Origin: Persicaria tinctoria
Lineage: Eukaryota > Streptophyta > Magnoliopsida > Caryophyllales > Polygonaceae
Direction of reading: 5' to 3'
Assembly: GCA_037127255.1 (NCBI GenBank)
Contig: JBANSL010000009.1
Coordinates: 32,943,475 to 33,007,474 of the forward strand
Length of the DNA stretch: 64,000 bases
Of this stretch, positions 22,582-33,000 are shown piece after piece. Within the stretch, counting starts at the first letter, position 1. Each line of letters begins with the position of its first letter. The notes under the pieces were generated by a model. That model was given only the letters and a program-made list of their open reading frames with translations. It was not told where the DNA came from and ran no database searches. A program made the position numbers and the translations under genes.

Positions 22582-24078
22582 TGTTGTGAGCTGAATCTGC
22601 CACGTTTTATAGTAACTTTTATATCGATTTCTGCATACATTTCATTCATTTGGGCTAAGATAGTACATAATCTATGTAATTTATGTTTATTTGCCAAATT
22701 ATGGAATGTACACTAGTTTTTGTTTAATTTCGCAGAATTCGAGGCAAATTACAGCAGTTCTAAGAAAGGTCAGAAAAGCTCGGAAATCAACTACAGAAAT
22801 CCAAGGTCAAGAAGCAGCGGAACCAGTCAAATCAAGCTTTGGAGCCCGAGTTTACTCGATCTAGAGTACTGCTACTCGACCTCGACGAAGCTGTCCGAGC
22901 ACAAGCCTTGTCGACCAAGAGCAGTGTCGAGAGCCAGATCAACCCGACTTCGGAAGCCAGCTCGATCTCGAGTACACCTTCTCGAGATCGACAAAGCCTA
23001 GATGCCACACCCGGAGTCGAAGAAGATGTGCCTTGCCGAGAAGCCGAGGACGAACACGTCGAGCCAAACCCTACTCGATCTCGAGGAGATCTTGTCGAGA
23101 TCGAGTAACCCATGGCGCCAATCCGAGTTCATGACGAGCACCACCTACTCGACATCACCAGTCCAGGCATCCTCGACGCCAATCCAACTCGATCTCGAGT
23201 TGTCCTTGTCGATATCGAGGAGCCAGAACCACAAGTCCGAGCCATGTCGAGCAGATCTACCCGAGCAGCCGAGCCACACCAGTCGACGACAATCCTACTC
23301 GATGTCGAGTAGCCTTGGTCGAGATCGACGAGCCACGTCCGGGAGCGCGTTACGCGGTTTGAGCAGTCCTTGTCGAGTTGGGAATCCTTGGAGCCTAAGG
23401 AAGTCGAGTTGGCCGAGATTCTATCCAATTTGATCAAGTCTATCTATGGAAGAGAAGTTCTACCTACATTGGAGATATTTTGCAAACTTTAGATATAGTT
23501 TCCTTTAAAGATTTATTTCCCTTAAGCAATTTATTTATCTTTAAGCTTTTAAGTAGATATAGATAGAAGATTCTTTCCTTGATTAGCAAGGAATAGAAGG
23601 CTATAAATAAAGCCCTAGGGGCTGGTTTTTCATTCATTCAGAAACACACACAATTCCATTCAAGTAAGTAGGAGTAGAGAGAGAGAAAGTTTGTAGCATG
23701 CAAGGTGGAGAGGCAAAAGCGGATTTGTCTTGTGGGTTGTAAGCTTTCTTTATTTAATTCAATGCAAGTTACTTTCTTTTGTTATTTATTGCCTTTCTTG
23801 ATGATGAAGAGCGAGTAGTCCACCCACTTCTGGGGATGGGGTGAGCCCGACGGTGGCCATGTAGAGGTGATGCGGTAAAGGTCAGATCTTGTTATGCGAT
23901 TCGTCTTCTATCCCTATGAGCATGATTCTTTTGCGAGAGTTGAAGGTGATCCTTGTTTGTGTTATTGAAGAAAAAGTGATCTTAGTGCAACTTGGATTAA
24001 TTATGTGAAAATGGTTAGTAACAATTAGGGTTTATGCGAAAGCCTCTACATGCCTATTTGTTAGTAACGAAAGTTATT
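22582..24078 (+). repeat. 3' LTR of Athila-like element, truncated
   Basis: Aligns with 9869-11365 of the 5' LTR and stops after GAAAGTTATT. The last approximately 540 bp are missing. A short stretch, AACAAATAGG, then joins to the copia array. That stretch is an inverted copy of sequence 20 bases upstream. Confidence 0.9.
22960..23335 (+). repeat. TCGANNTCGA palindrome array in 3' LTR
   Basis: Eight perfect copies at the positions equivalent to those in the 5' LTR. A few flanking substitutions leave the palindromes themselves intact. Confidence 0.85.
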
Positions 24079-24267
24079 AACAAATAGGCTCTTGAGGGTT
24101 TAGGCTGATCCTTGATTAGACGTTGAAGCACCATGAGAAGAGGGTTTAGGCTCTTGAGCTTCAGGAGGACTTGTGGGATATGGTTCAAGAGGCTCAGGAG
24201 GAATTTCGTTTTCTAGACTGGCTTCATCGGTAAGGCCTTGAGACTGAGTTCCAGGGCCTTGCGATAG

Positions 24268-27200
24268 CTAAGTAAGATCTTGAAATGGCTCATGCATGTT
24301 TCTTGATTTTCTCTTTTCTTGATCATTGCCTCCTCCATCCCACTCATAGTCCTCATAGGTGTTTAATTTGAGATCTGCAAAGCCTTCACTCAAGGTACCG
24401 TTATCACTTTCATCAAATAACACATGTATGCTTTCCTCGACTAGTTTGGTACGTTTTTTGAATATTCGATAAGCCTTGCTTTGATTCGAATATCCAAGAA
24501 ATATACCTTCGTCGCTGCGTGCATCAAATTTCCCAAGATTATCCTTCCCATTGTTATGTACAGAGCATGTACATCCGAATGGTTTGAAATAAGATATACT
24601 TGGTTTTCTTCCTTTAAAAAGCTCATAAGGAGTCTTCTTTAAAATTGATCGAATCAAACATCTATTGAGAATATAGTTCGATGTATTCACAGCCTCTGCC
24701 CAGTATGACTTGGGAGAGTTATTCTCTAATAGCATAGTCCTTGACATCTCCTCTAGGGTGCGGTTTTTTCGTTCCACCACCCCGTTCTGTTGAGGTGTCC
24801 TTGGAGCAGAAAAATTGTGAGAAATCCCATATTTCGCACAAAATATGTCAAAGTTTAATTGATAAAATTCTCTACCGTGATCACTTCTAATAGAAATATT
24901 GGGTAGGTTTTTCAATGTTTGTAACTCCTTATAAAGTTTTGAAAAATAAAACAGAGTTTCTGATTTATCTTTGAGAAAGAAAACCCAAGTGAATCGTGAA
25001 TAATCATCAACAATTACAGGAATGTATTGTTTACCTTTGGGAGATTTGACACGCATAGGTCCGCATAGATTCATGTGTAACAATTCTAAAGGTCTAGTAG
25101 TACTAATGATCTTCTTTTTCCTGAAAGAGCTACGAGTGTGTTTTCCCCTTGAGCAAGCATTGCATAGATCGTCAACTTTAAAATTCAGATCCGGAAGTCC
25201 TCGAAACAGATCCTTAGACAGTAGCTTTCCGAGGGAATGCATGCTGATATGCCCAAGACGCATGTGCCACACCCTTGGATCTTCTGATAAGGCCTTGATG
25301 CACTTTAGATTTGAGGCTGGAATACGATCTGTATTAAGAGCATAAATGTTATAGTCTCTTTTTGCCGTAAGAACCACATCTCCTGTCTTTTCGCCTTGAA
25401 CGATGCACTTTTCCTTGTTAAAGCATACACGATTGCCTATATCACAAAGCTGGGAAACACTAAGAAGATTATATTTGAGACCATCAACAAGATATACATC
25501 TTTAATAAAATCTTTGGAATTAACACCAATGTTACCAATACCGACGATGTCGCACTTTCCCTTATTACCAAGAGTTATAGTACCGCTGGATTGGTTCTTT
25601 AAATGATGACAAAGAGATTCTTTTCCACTCATATGCCCGGAGCAACCGCTATCCATAATCCATTTTTTATCCTTAGTCTTGGTGATGTCCTGCAAAACAA
25701 CAAATCAACCTTTCCGGCTTGACCAATAGACCGATTTGGATCTGTTGTGAGGGTATACCATATTTGGTAACTTTGTCCCTTAGAGACCCAAACTTGCCTT
25801 ATCCGTTCATTTAAACGTACAGGATATGTGTTTCAGATGATGTAAGGATCTGTTCTCCTATAAGGACAGGTTTCCTTTGCATGACCCTTTTTGCAACAGA
25901 AAAAACATGTAGGAGTCCTCCAACTTCCTTTAGCTTTAACGAACTTGGTAGTAGGGTTAACAGGAAAGTTCTTGTTATAGCCTATACCATTTCGATTTAA
26001 AGAGAGTTGTTGTTCTCCAAGCATCTTATCGAGATTAGCCTTGGATCTTGTAAATTGCACTAAGGCCTTTTGTTGATCTTGACATTTTTCAGATAACTTT
26101 GCCTTTTCTTTCTCAAGATCAGTATTCTGACCAATGAGAGTTGAAAGTTTTTCCTTAAGTTCGGAATTTTTCGATCGTAAGGTCTTACTTTCATTGATAA
26201 GGTCAGAATTCTGATTGTCAAGATCTTGCAATCTCTGTGACAGCCTTTTAATGCAAGTTTCTTGATCCAATACCTTCTCTTGTAGACTGCTAATTTCTCT
26301 GCAGCAGCTTTCCTCATTTGAGATCATATTTTTGAGAAATTCAGAAAGAACGACTTTGGAGCTAGAAAGAATGTTTCTTACCATTCCATTAAGGTGTTGA
26401 TCTTTATCATCGCTTTTGGCCATGAGACATAGATTGGCTTGTTCATCTTCAGAGTCCGAGTCGCTTGATGCGTCTGAGTCACTCCAAGCTGCCATGACTT
26501 TCTTGTTGGACTCTTTCCTCTTTGCCTTGTTGCGTTTTTTAGAGGACGCTCCTTAACCAGGTGATCTGTTTCACCACATTCGTAGCATGTTAAGACTCGG
26601 TTTCTCTTGGAGGGGGTAGAAGACTTACCTTGGCTCTTTCAAGATCCTCTAAATTCTTTGTTGGAAAATTGCTTCTTCATTTTGAGGATACGAGCCAAAC
26701 CCCTTGTTATAAGAGCAAAGGGATCTTCCTCTTCATCATCCTCGGAATCTTCAGGAGATTCTTCTTTCTTAACCTTTAGCGCTAAGTTCTTGACATTTGT
26801 GGAAGGCTCCCCATCGTCCTCATTGAGGATCATTTCATGGGTGATTAGTTTTCCTAACAAGTCATCGCTAGCTAGCGTGCTAAGGTCTTGAGCTTCTTCA
26901 ATGGCGGTCACCTTGGGGCCCCATTTTGATTTAGGAAGACAACGAAGTATCTTTCTGACCATTTCTGCATTCTGGAAAGTTTTTCCCAGGGAGTTGAGAT
27001 TATTAATGATCTCCGTAAAATGGGTGAACATTACTTTCACAGACTCATCAGATTTCATCTTAAACAATTCGTATTGTCTAAGATAAATACTGATTTTGGA
27101 TTCCTTGACCTGACTAGTTCCTTCATAGGTCACAACCAATTTATCCCATATTTCTTTTGCTGATTTGCAAGAGGAAATCCGGTTGAATTCTTCAGTGCTT

Positions 27201-27480
27201 AGCCCACAGTAAAGAGCATGAACTGCTTTACTGTTTTTGGCTGTTTTCTCCAGATCCGTCTGGTTGAATTCATCCTTCGTCTTGTCTAGCTTCGTTCCAT
27301 TTGGTCCGTCCTTCTTGGGAACATTTGGCCCTCGCATAATGATATGCCAGATTCTAGATCGTGATCAATGATGAACATTTTCATCAGAGATTTCCAGTGC
27401 ATAAAATTATCCCCAACGAAGAGAGGTGGACGGGAGATAGATCTTCCTTGACCGAAGCCGCCTTGTCCTTCGCCTGCCAT
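24268..27480 (-). pseudogene. Unit 1 gag-protease-integrase
   Basis: Gag starts MAGEGQGGFGQGRS at 27480. A 2-bp loss near 27350 shifts frame into 27337-26639 (UBN2-type gag core, EFNRISSCKSAKEIWDKL). A stop at 26639 and a 1-bp loss near 26550 follow. The 26495-25833 part has a coiled-coil and the CCHC knuckle CFFCCKKGHAKETC. Pol (25695-24268, 475 codons, the best-preserved pol segment of the array) has protease WIMDSGCSGHM, the GAG-pre-integrase HMRLGHIS segment, integrase D-D-E motifs (IVDDYSRFTWVF, IRSDHGREF, TPQQNGVVERKNRT) and GYSNQSKAYRIF. It ends at a TAG shared by all three units. RT is missing. Confidence 0.88.
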
Positions 27481-27521
27481 AGTTAGTACTCACAGATAGT
27501 AATATCCAAATACGTGAGCTA

Positions 27522-27534
27522 GGCTCTGATACCA
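27522..27534 (-). other. Unit 1 primer binding site (initiator Met tRNA)
   Basis: TGGTATCAGAGCC on the minus strand, two bases after the LTR end CTTCA. This is the standard Ty1/Copia primer site. Confidence 0.9.
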
Positions 27535-27536
27535 AT

Positions 27537-28361
27537 TGAAGTGCGGAATAGGCAGAAAAGGAGCACGCAAATACTCTATAAGGAGGGGGTTGGATAGAGT
27601 ATGGAAACTTTTCGCAATCCAGAAAGGTAAGACCTTACCGCAAGCTGTAAGACCATATCCGAGATGAGAAGAGAGATTAGTAGCGAGAGCAAGTAAGAAA
27701 CGGTAAATAATAAAAGCAAGCAATAAGTAAAAGCACACGATTGATCGATTGATGAAGACTTGAATGCAGTGAGCAATTGTGCGTTGTAGGAGTTGTGTGT
27801 TTCAGCAGACGTCTTCTTCTTCTTTTTATTGCCAAGCACCCGGATTTGAAAATCGAACGTTTAAACCACAATGGCTACACCGAGACTTCTGGGCGAGATC
27901 TTGGCCGTTTCCAGAACCTTCACTTGATACGCTAAGTAAAACCGTTTGAAGATCTGGAGAGCTTGATTTGCTGGGCAACAATGATATATACCAATCCCTG
28001 TAAAATCTTAACCGAACAGGACAAGATATGTAGCAGGATATTGGATAGAATGTATTAGTTCCCGACAAATCCAAAACAATTATGAGCCCAATTAAAACTA
28101 GGCCCAATATATGCTAAAGATAAAGCCCAATGAAATGACTCTTTAAAACAAATGGATTATCGGTATTGGATTAGGGTAAATTAGGCATGTTTAATAAATA
28201 GGCCCATTTACACCGAATCCTTCCCGAGTCCAGTAGAGTACAGCTAAAGTCTTGAGCCTTTTGGTAAGACCTTACCAAACTCAGGATTCCTGAGTTTTGG
28301 CTTTCATCAACCAAGGCCTTACCTCCTGTAGTTAGATCTTATCATCAAGGTGGAGTTAACA
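27537..28361 (-). repeat. LTR shared by units 2 and 1 (825 bp)
   Basis: Starts TGTTAACTCC after the polypurine tract at 28371-28362 and ends CGCACTTCA before the primer site. It is about 320 bp shorter than the other two LTRs. The block present at about 35400-35720 in the sister LTR is missing between GAT words, a simple internal deletion. Confidence 0.9.
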
Positions 28362-28371
28362 ATCTCCCCCT
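28362..28371 (-). other. Polypurine tract of unit 2
   Basis: GGGGGAGATT on the minus strand directly before the 3' LTR. A second copy lies at about 28549-28558 and a related GGGGGAGCAA follows the pol stop at about 30086-30093. Multiplied polypurine tracts are a known Sirevirus hallmark. Confidence 0.75.
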
Positions 28372-28650
28372 TGATGAAAGACAAAACTTATGCCATCTGT
28401 TTACCTGTAAAACACATACATCCCAGCAAAGCGGCAATGTTGGATCATTGTTTTAAAACAACACATACAAAACAGTAAGACCTTGCAAACCAAAAGTAAG
28501 GCCTTACTCCATAACACCATAAAAACCTAAAAACCAAAACCAGAGATATCTCCCCCTTTTGTCTTTCAACAAGAAGGGAAGATAGATTGTTCAAAAAGAA
28601 GACAGTTTAGAGCAGAAAAGACCAAAAGAGTTCAGGAACCATCATCATCT

Positions 28651-29613
28651 TCACTCGTCGTCAGAAACCACCACCACGTCCTCATCATACCACTGGCCAT
28701 ACCTCGGAGGGACTCCAGCTGCATCAGGGCGGTTGCTGTAGATCTTCTCACGCCAGCGATCCTTTGCGTTCTTGACATGATGAGCACTCCACATCTTTGC
28801 TTGAGTCCTAGCCTCCTCATCTCGCCATTTCTTAACAATGCCATACTCCTCAACAGTGAGGATGTTCGGCTCAGGATAAAGAGGGCGGAGGATAGGATAC
28901 TTAAGCACCTTGCGCTCGCAATTGAGGGGAACGTTCTTAGCCGTTTCCTCGACATGCTTGACTGAGTCCGCATCCATCGGCAGGATTGATGTAGTAGCTC
29001 GGTGATTCAGGCCACATAACATGAAGAGCTGACTCAACTTTTCATTTAGAATCAATATTTGTTGGTGGCTATTGTCCTGACGATCCACAATATCTGTTCT
29101 GGCGGCGTTGACATCCCTCCTTAGCGAATAAATCTCAGCCTCCAGAATCTCGATCCGTTTCACCAGCTTCACTGTGTCCCCTTGACCTTGAGAGGGCGGT
29201 TTCAGAACCCAGCCTCCAGCTAGGGTTTGTTCAACCCCAAGGCGCTTCCAGCATTCTTCATCGATACAGCTGGTGTGAGAGACAAATTCCTCTCCTTGGG
29301 TGTCAACATTGAAGAACTCAAACACCTTAGGTAGGAAATTGGCATAGGGTAGGGGTGCAGTCAAGGGAGTGTTGATGGTATGGAGCATGTAGGTGAGAAG
29401 GAGATCGGGGATATCCAGCTCATGCCCTGCCATAACCAGGTAGAGATAGTGTAGCAAGTTGTCAGTGACAAGCTCGCGGGAATTCTTTCTTGGTAGGACA
29501 CACCGAGCAAGAATGGTGAAAACCATCTTAGCCTCAAGGGATAGGACGTCATGGGTGTGCTTAGGCTTAGATTTGGAAGATTCAGCAGAGGAGGAGGGTT
29601 TCTTCGGAGCCAT
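28651..29613 (-). CDS. Extra ORF after pol, 320 aa, function unknown
   Basis: Same strand as pol, in the slot where some Sireviruses carry an env-like gene. The start chosen is ATG at 29613 (MAPKKPSSS). The longer upstream reading is a Leu-Ser run from the CT microsatellite and is unlikely to be protein. The N-terminus is Ser/Lys-rich and basic (1-20). An alpha-helical domain follows (25-110, with ILARCVLPRKNSRE and LLHYLYLVMAGHEL), then a probable coiled-coil (148-198). A conserved C-terminal block (EEYGIVKKWRDEE) and an acidic end (VVVVSDDE) close it. I see no signal peptide or membrane segment, so an envelope role is not supported. It resembles the putative plant transposon proteins seen in asterid genomes (recollection). 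It is intact although the adjacent pol is full of stops; unit 3 has a frameshifted copy. Confidence 0.7.
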   Translation of the reverse strand: MAPKKPSSSAESSKSKPKHTHDVLSLEAKMVFTILARCVLPRKNSRELVTDNLLHYLYLVMAGHELDIPDLLLTYMLHTINTPLTAPLPYANFLPKVFEFFNVDTQGEEFVSHTSCIDEECWKRLGVEQTLAGGWVLKPPSQGQGDTVKLVKRIEILEAEIYSLRRDVNAARTDIVDRQDNSHQQILILNEKLSQLFMLCGLNHRATTSILPMDADSVKHVEETAKNVPLNCERKVLKYPILRPLYPEPNILTVEEYGIVKKWRDEEARTQAKMWSAHHVKNAKDRWREKIYSNRPDAAGVPPRYGQWYDEDVVVVSDDE

Positions 29614-29667
29614 GGAGAGAGGGGGGAAGTACTCGAGCGTTCTTGGGAAGGGAAGAAAAACAGAGAG

Positions 29668-29672
<5 letters not shown>

Positions 29673-29727
<55 letters not shown>
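29673..29727. repeat. (GA)n microsatellite
   Basis: About 55 bp of GA repeats (CT on the sense strand), in the presumed leader of the extra ORF. Unit 3 has only a short version near 37703-37718. Confidence 0.95.
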
Positions 29728-29730
<3 letters not shown>

Positions 29731-30092
29731 TGGCGTTGTGATATGACCGGTGGGAGTAGGGATATAAATAGGGGAGAAGAAAACCTTTTGAACTTCTAAA
29801 AAACCGTACAAAGGATCCGACCATATCTTTATCCAAAATCTTAACCAATTTTCAAGATAAATACAAGATAAATCCGGGTAAACCGAGATTAATATAAAAC
29901 CGGAAAAGATAAAAAAGTAAAAGATCTTTTAAGGATAAATATCGAAAGAGATATTACCTAAAAGATTTGATCCAATATTTTTGTTTGAAATTTAAATTCA
30001 ACATCAAACTATATCAAAGCAAGATGTTAAATTTTAATTCAAGATCTTGATGTAGGAGATAATACGAATATCATAAGATATGATTGCTCCCC

Positions 30093-33000
30093 CTACATCG
30101 ATGCTTCCTTGTTAAGCATTCCAAGTTCTAATCGGATGAAATTAAATCTGTCTTCGGGAAGAGGTTTTGAAAAGATATCTGCAAGTTGAAGCTCAGTAGA
30201 GATGAATGTCAAAGATACATCTCCTTTCTCAACATGATCTCGGATGAAATGGTGTCTCACATCAATGTGCTTTGTTCTTGAGTGTTGTACAGGGTTTTTG
30301 GAAATAGAAATAGCACTGGTGTGATCACATTTGATGGGAATACCCTTATAGTTGATTCCAAGGTCTTGGAGTTGTTGTGCAATCCATAAGATTTGCGAAC
30401 AACAAGCTCCAGCAGCAATATATTCAGCTTCGGCTGTTGAAAGCGCTACTGAATTTTGCTTCTTGGAATGTCAACTTATAAGGGATGCCCCAAGAAATTG
30501 ACAACACCGTGTGGTGCTTTTTCTATCTACTTTATACCCTGCAAAATCCGCATCGGAGAATCCAATAAGATCAAAGCTTGTTTGATGTGGGTACCATAAT
30601 CCGAGATCTTTAGTTCCATTAAGATATCTCAAGATTCTCTTTACCACGATCAGATGTGATTCCTTTGGATTAGCTTGGAATCTTGCACACATACAGACAC
30701 TAAACATAATGTCAGATCTGCTGGCAGTAAGATAAAGGAGAGAGCCGATCATACCTCTATATTCTTTCTGATTTACCTCTTTGCCGGTAAGATCATGATC
30801 TAGAGAAAGTGTAGAGCTCATAGCTAGGCGTTTTGGCTACCTTGGAATCGATCATCTTGTACTTCTTGAGTAGCTCTTGTGTATATTTTCCTTGATTAAG
30901 GAATATGCCTTTAGAGCTTTTATGTACGTGAAGTCCGAGAAATAAATTCAACTCTCCCATCATGCTCATCTCAAACTCCTTGCACATAATGTTAGAAAAT
31001 TCCTTGCACAACGAATCATTAGTAGCTCCGAAAAGAATATCATCAACATAAATTTGGACGACTAGTATATCCTTTCCATGAGTTTTGATGAAGAGGGTTT
31101 TGTCAATCAATCCTCTTTTAAAATTATTTTCCAAGAGATATTTAGAAAGCCGCTCGTACCAAGCCCTAGGAGCTTGTTTCAAACCGTACAGAGCTTTATC
31201 AAGCTTGAAAACATGCTCCGGAAATTCATTGTTTTCAAAACCAGGAGGTTGAGCAACAAAAACTTCTTCATCCAAAAACCCATTTAGAAAGGCACACTTT
31301 ACGTCCATTTGATAAAGTTTGATATTCATAAAAGATGCAAAGGCAAGAAGCATACGAATGACTTCGAGTCGGGCTACGGGAGCGAACATCTCCTCGTAGT
31401 CAATTTCTTCTTCTTGATTATATCCTTGTGCAACTAGTCGAGCTTTGTTTCGTATAACATTGCCTCCTTTGTCAAGCTTATTTCGAAATACCCAACGAGT
31501 TCCAATAATCGATTTCCCCTTCGGCTTAGCCATAAGAGTCCATACTTTATTGCGTTCAAACTCGTTGAGTTCATTTTGCATGGCTATGATCCAATCTGGT
31601 TCCTTGAGAGCCTCGGTGTATTTTTTCGGTTCTGTAAGAGAAACAAAGCGTGAAACGCACACAAGTTTCTAAGATTGGAACGAGTTTGGATACCCGACGA
31701 AGGATCCGAGATGATGTCTTCCAAGGAGTGTGAAGAGGCGTGTTTGAATTTCCATCGAGCTGATCCTTGATTAAACGTTGAAGCACCATGAGAAGAGGGT
31801 TCAGGCTCTTGAGGTTCAGGAGGACTTGTGGGATATGGTTCAAGAGGCTCAGGAGGAATTTCATTTTCTAGACTGGCTTCATCGGTAAGGCCTTGAGACT
31901 GAGTTCTAGGGCCTTGCGATAGCTAAGTAAGATCTTGAAATGGCTCATGCATGTTTCTTGATTTGCTCTTTTCTTAATCATTGCCTCCTCCATCCGACTC
32001 ATAGTCCTCATAGGTGTTTAATTTGAGATCTGCAAAGCCTTCACTCAAGGTACCGTTATCACTTTCAACAAATAACACATGTATGATTTCCTCGACTAGT
32101 TTGGTACGTTTGTTGAATATTCGATAAGCCTTGCTTTGATTCGAATATACAAGAAATATACCTTCGTCGCTGCGTGCATCAAATTTCCCAAGATTATCCT
32201 TCCCATTGTTATGTACATAGCATGTACATCCGAATGGTTTGAAATAAGATATAATTGGTTTTCTTCCTTTAAAAAGCTTATAAGGAGTCTTCTTTAAAAT
32301 TGATCGAATCAAACATCTATTGAGAATATAGTTCGTTGTATTCACAGCCTCTGCCCAGTATGACTTGGGCAAGTTATTCTCAAATAGCATAGTCCTTGAC
32401 ATCTCCTCCAAGGTGCGACTTTTTCGTTCCACCACCCCGTTCTGTTGAGGTGTCCTTGGAGCAGAAAAATTGTGAGAAATCCCATATTTCGCACAAAATA
32501 TGTCAAAGTTTAATTGATCAAATTCTCTACCGTGATCACTTCTAATAGAAACGATGGGTAGGTTTTTCAATGTTTGTCACTCCTTACAAAGTTTTGAAAA
32601 ATAAAACAGAGTTTCTGATTTATCTTTGAGAAAGAAAACCCAAGTGAATCGTGAATAATCATCAACAATTACAAGAATGTATTGTTTACCTTTGGGAGAT
32701 TTGACACGCATAGGTCCGCATAGATACATGTGTAACAATTCTAAAGGTCTAGTAGTACTAATGATCTTCTTTTTCTTGAAAGAGCTACGAGTGTATTTTC
32801 CCCTTGAGCAAGCATTGCATAGATCGTCACCTTTAAAATTCAGATCCGGAAGTCCTCGAACCAGATCCTTAGACAATTGTTTTCCGAGAGAATGCATGCT
32901 GATATGCCCAAGACGCCTGTGCCGCACCCTTGGATCTTCTGATAAGGCCTTGAGGCACTTTAGATTTGAGGCTGGAATACGACCTGTATTAAGAGCATAA

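Larger units (their letters stand above)
9869..24078 (+). mobile_element. Non-autonomous Athila-like Ty3 LTR retrotransposon with nested insertions
   Basis: A full 5' LTR (9869-11903) is followed by a tRNA-Asp-type primer site, gag and protease relics in one frame and an integrase C-terminal tail. A long 3' non-coding part follows, then a polypurine tract and a truncated 3' LTR (22582-24078). Reverse transcriptase, RNase H and the integrase core are missing, so it is a deletion derivative that would need proteins from elsewhere. It inserted into Copia RT (left flank ATCAC). The right flank was destroyed where the Sirevirus-like array joins. Insertions at 17198-18640 and 19172-22306 account for about 4.6 kb of its length. 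Athila assignment rests on the gag motifs, the DLGAS-type protease and the primer site. Confidence 0.85.
24099..28361 (-). mobile_element. Sirevirus-like Ty1/Copia unit 1, 3'-truncated
   Basis: Minus strand. Its 5' LTR (28361-27537) is shared with the 3' end of unit 2. It continues through the primer site, gag, protease and integrase and stops in the integrase-RT linker at about 24099. RT, RNase H, the extra ORF and the 3' LTR are lost. Sirevirus assignment rests on the initiator-Met primer site, repeated AGGGGGAG polypurine motifs before the LTR in sibling units, and the extra ORF after pol. Confidence 0.85.

Noticed and set aside
29614..29811. 66-residue N-terminal extension of the extra ORF with a Leu-Ser run
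   Set aside because: It reads through the CT microsatellite. Unit 3 lacks most of the repeat, and ATG 29613 is the shared start.
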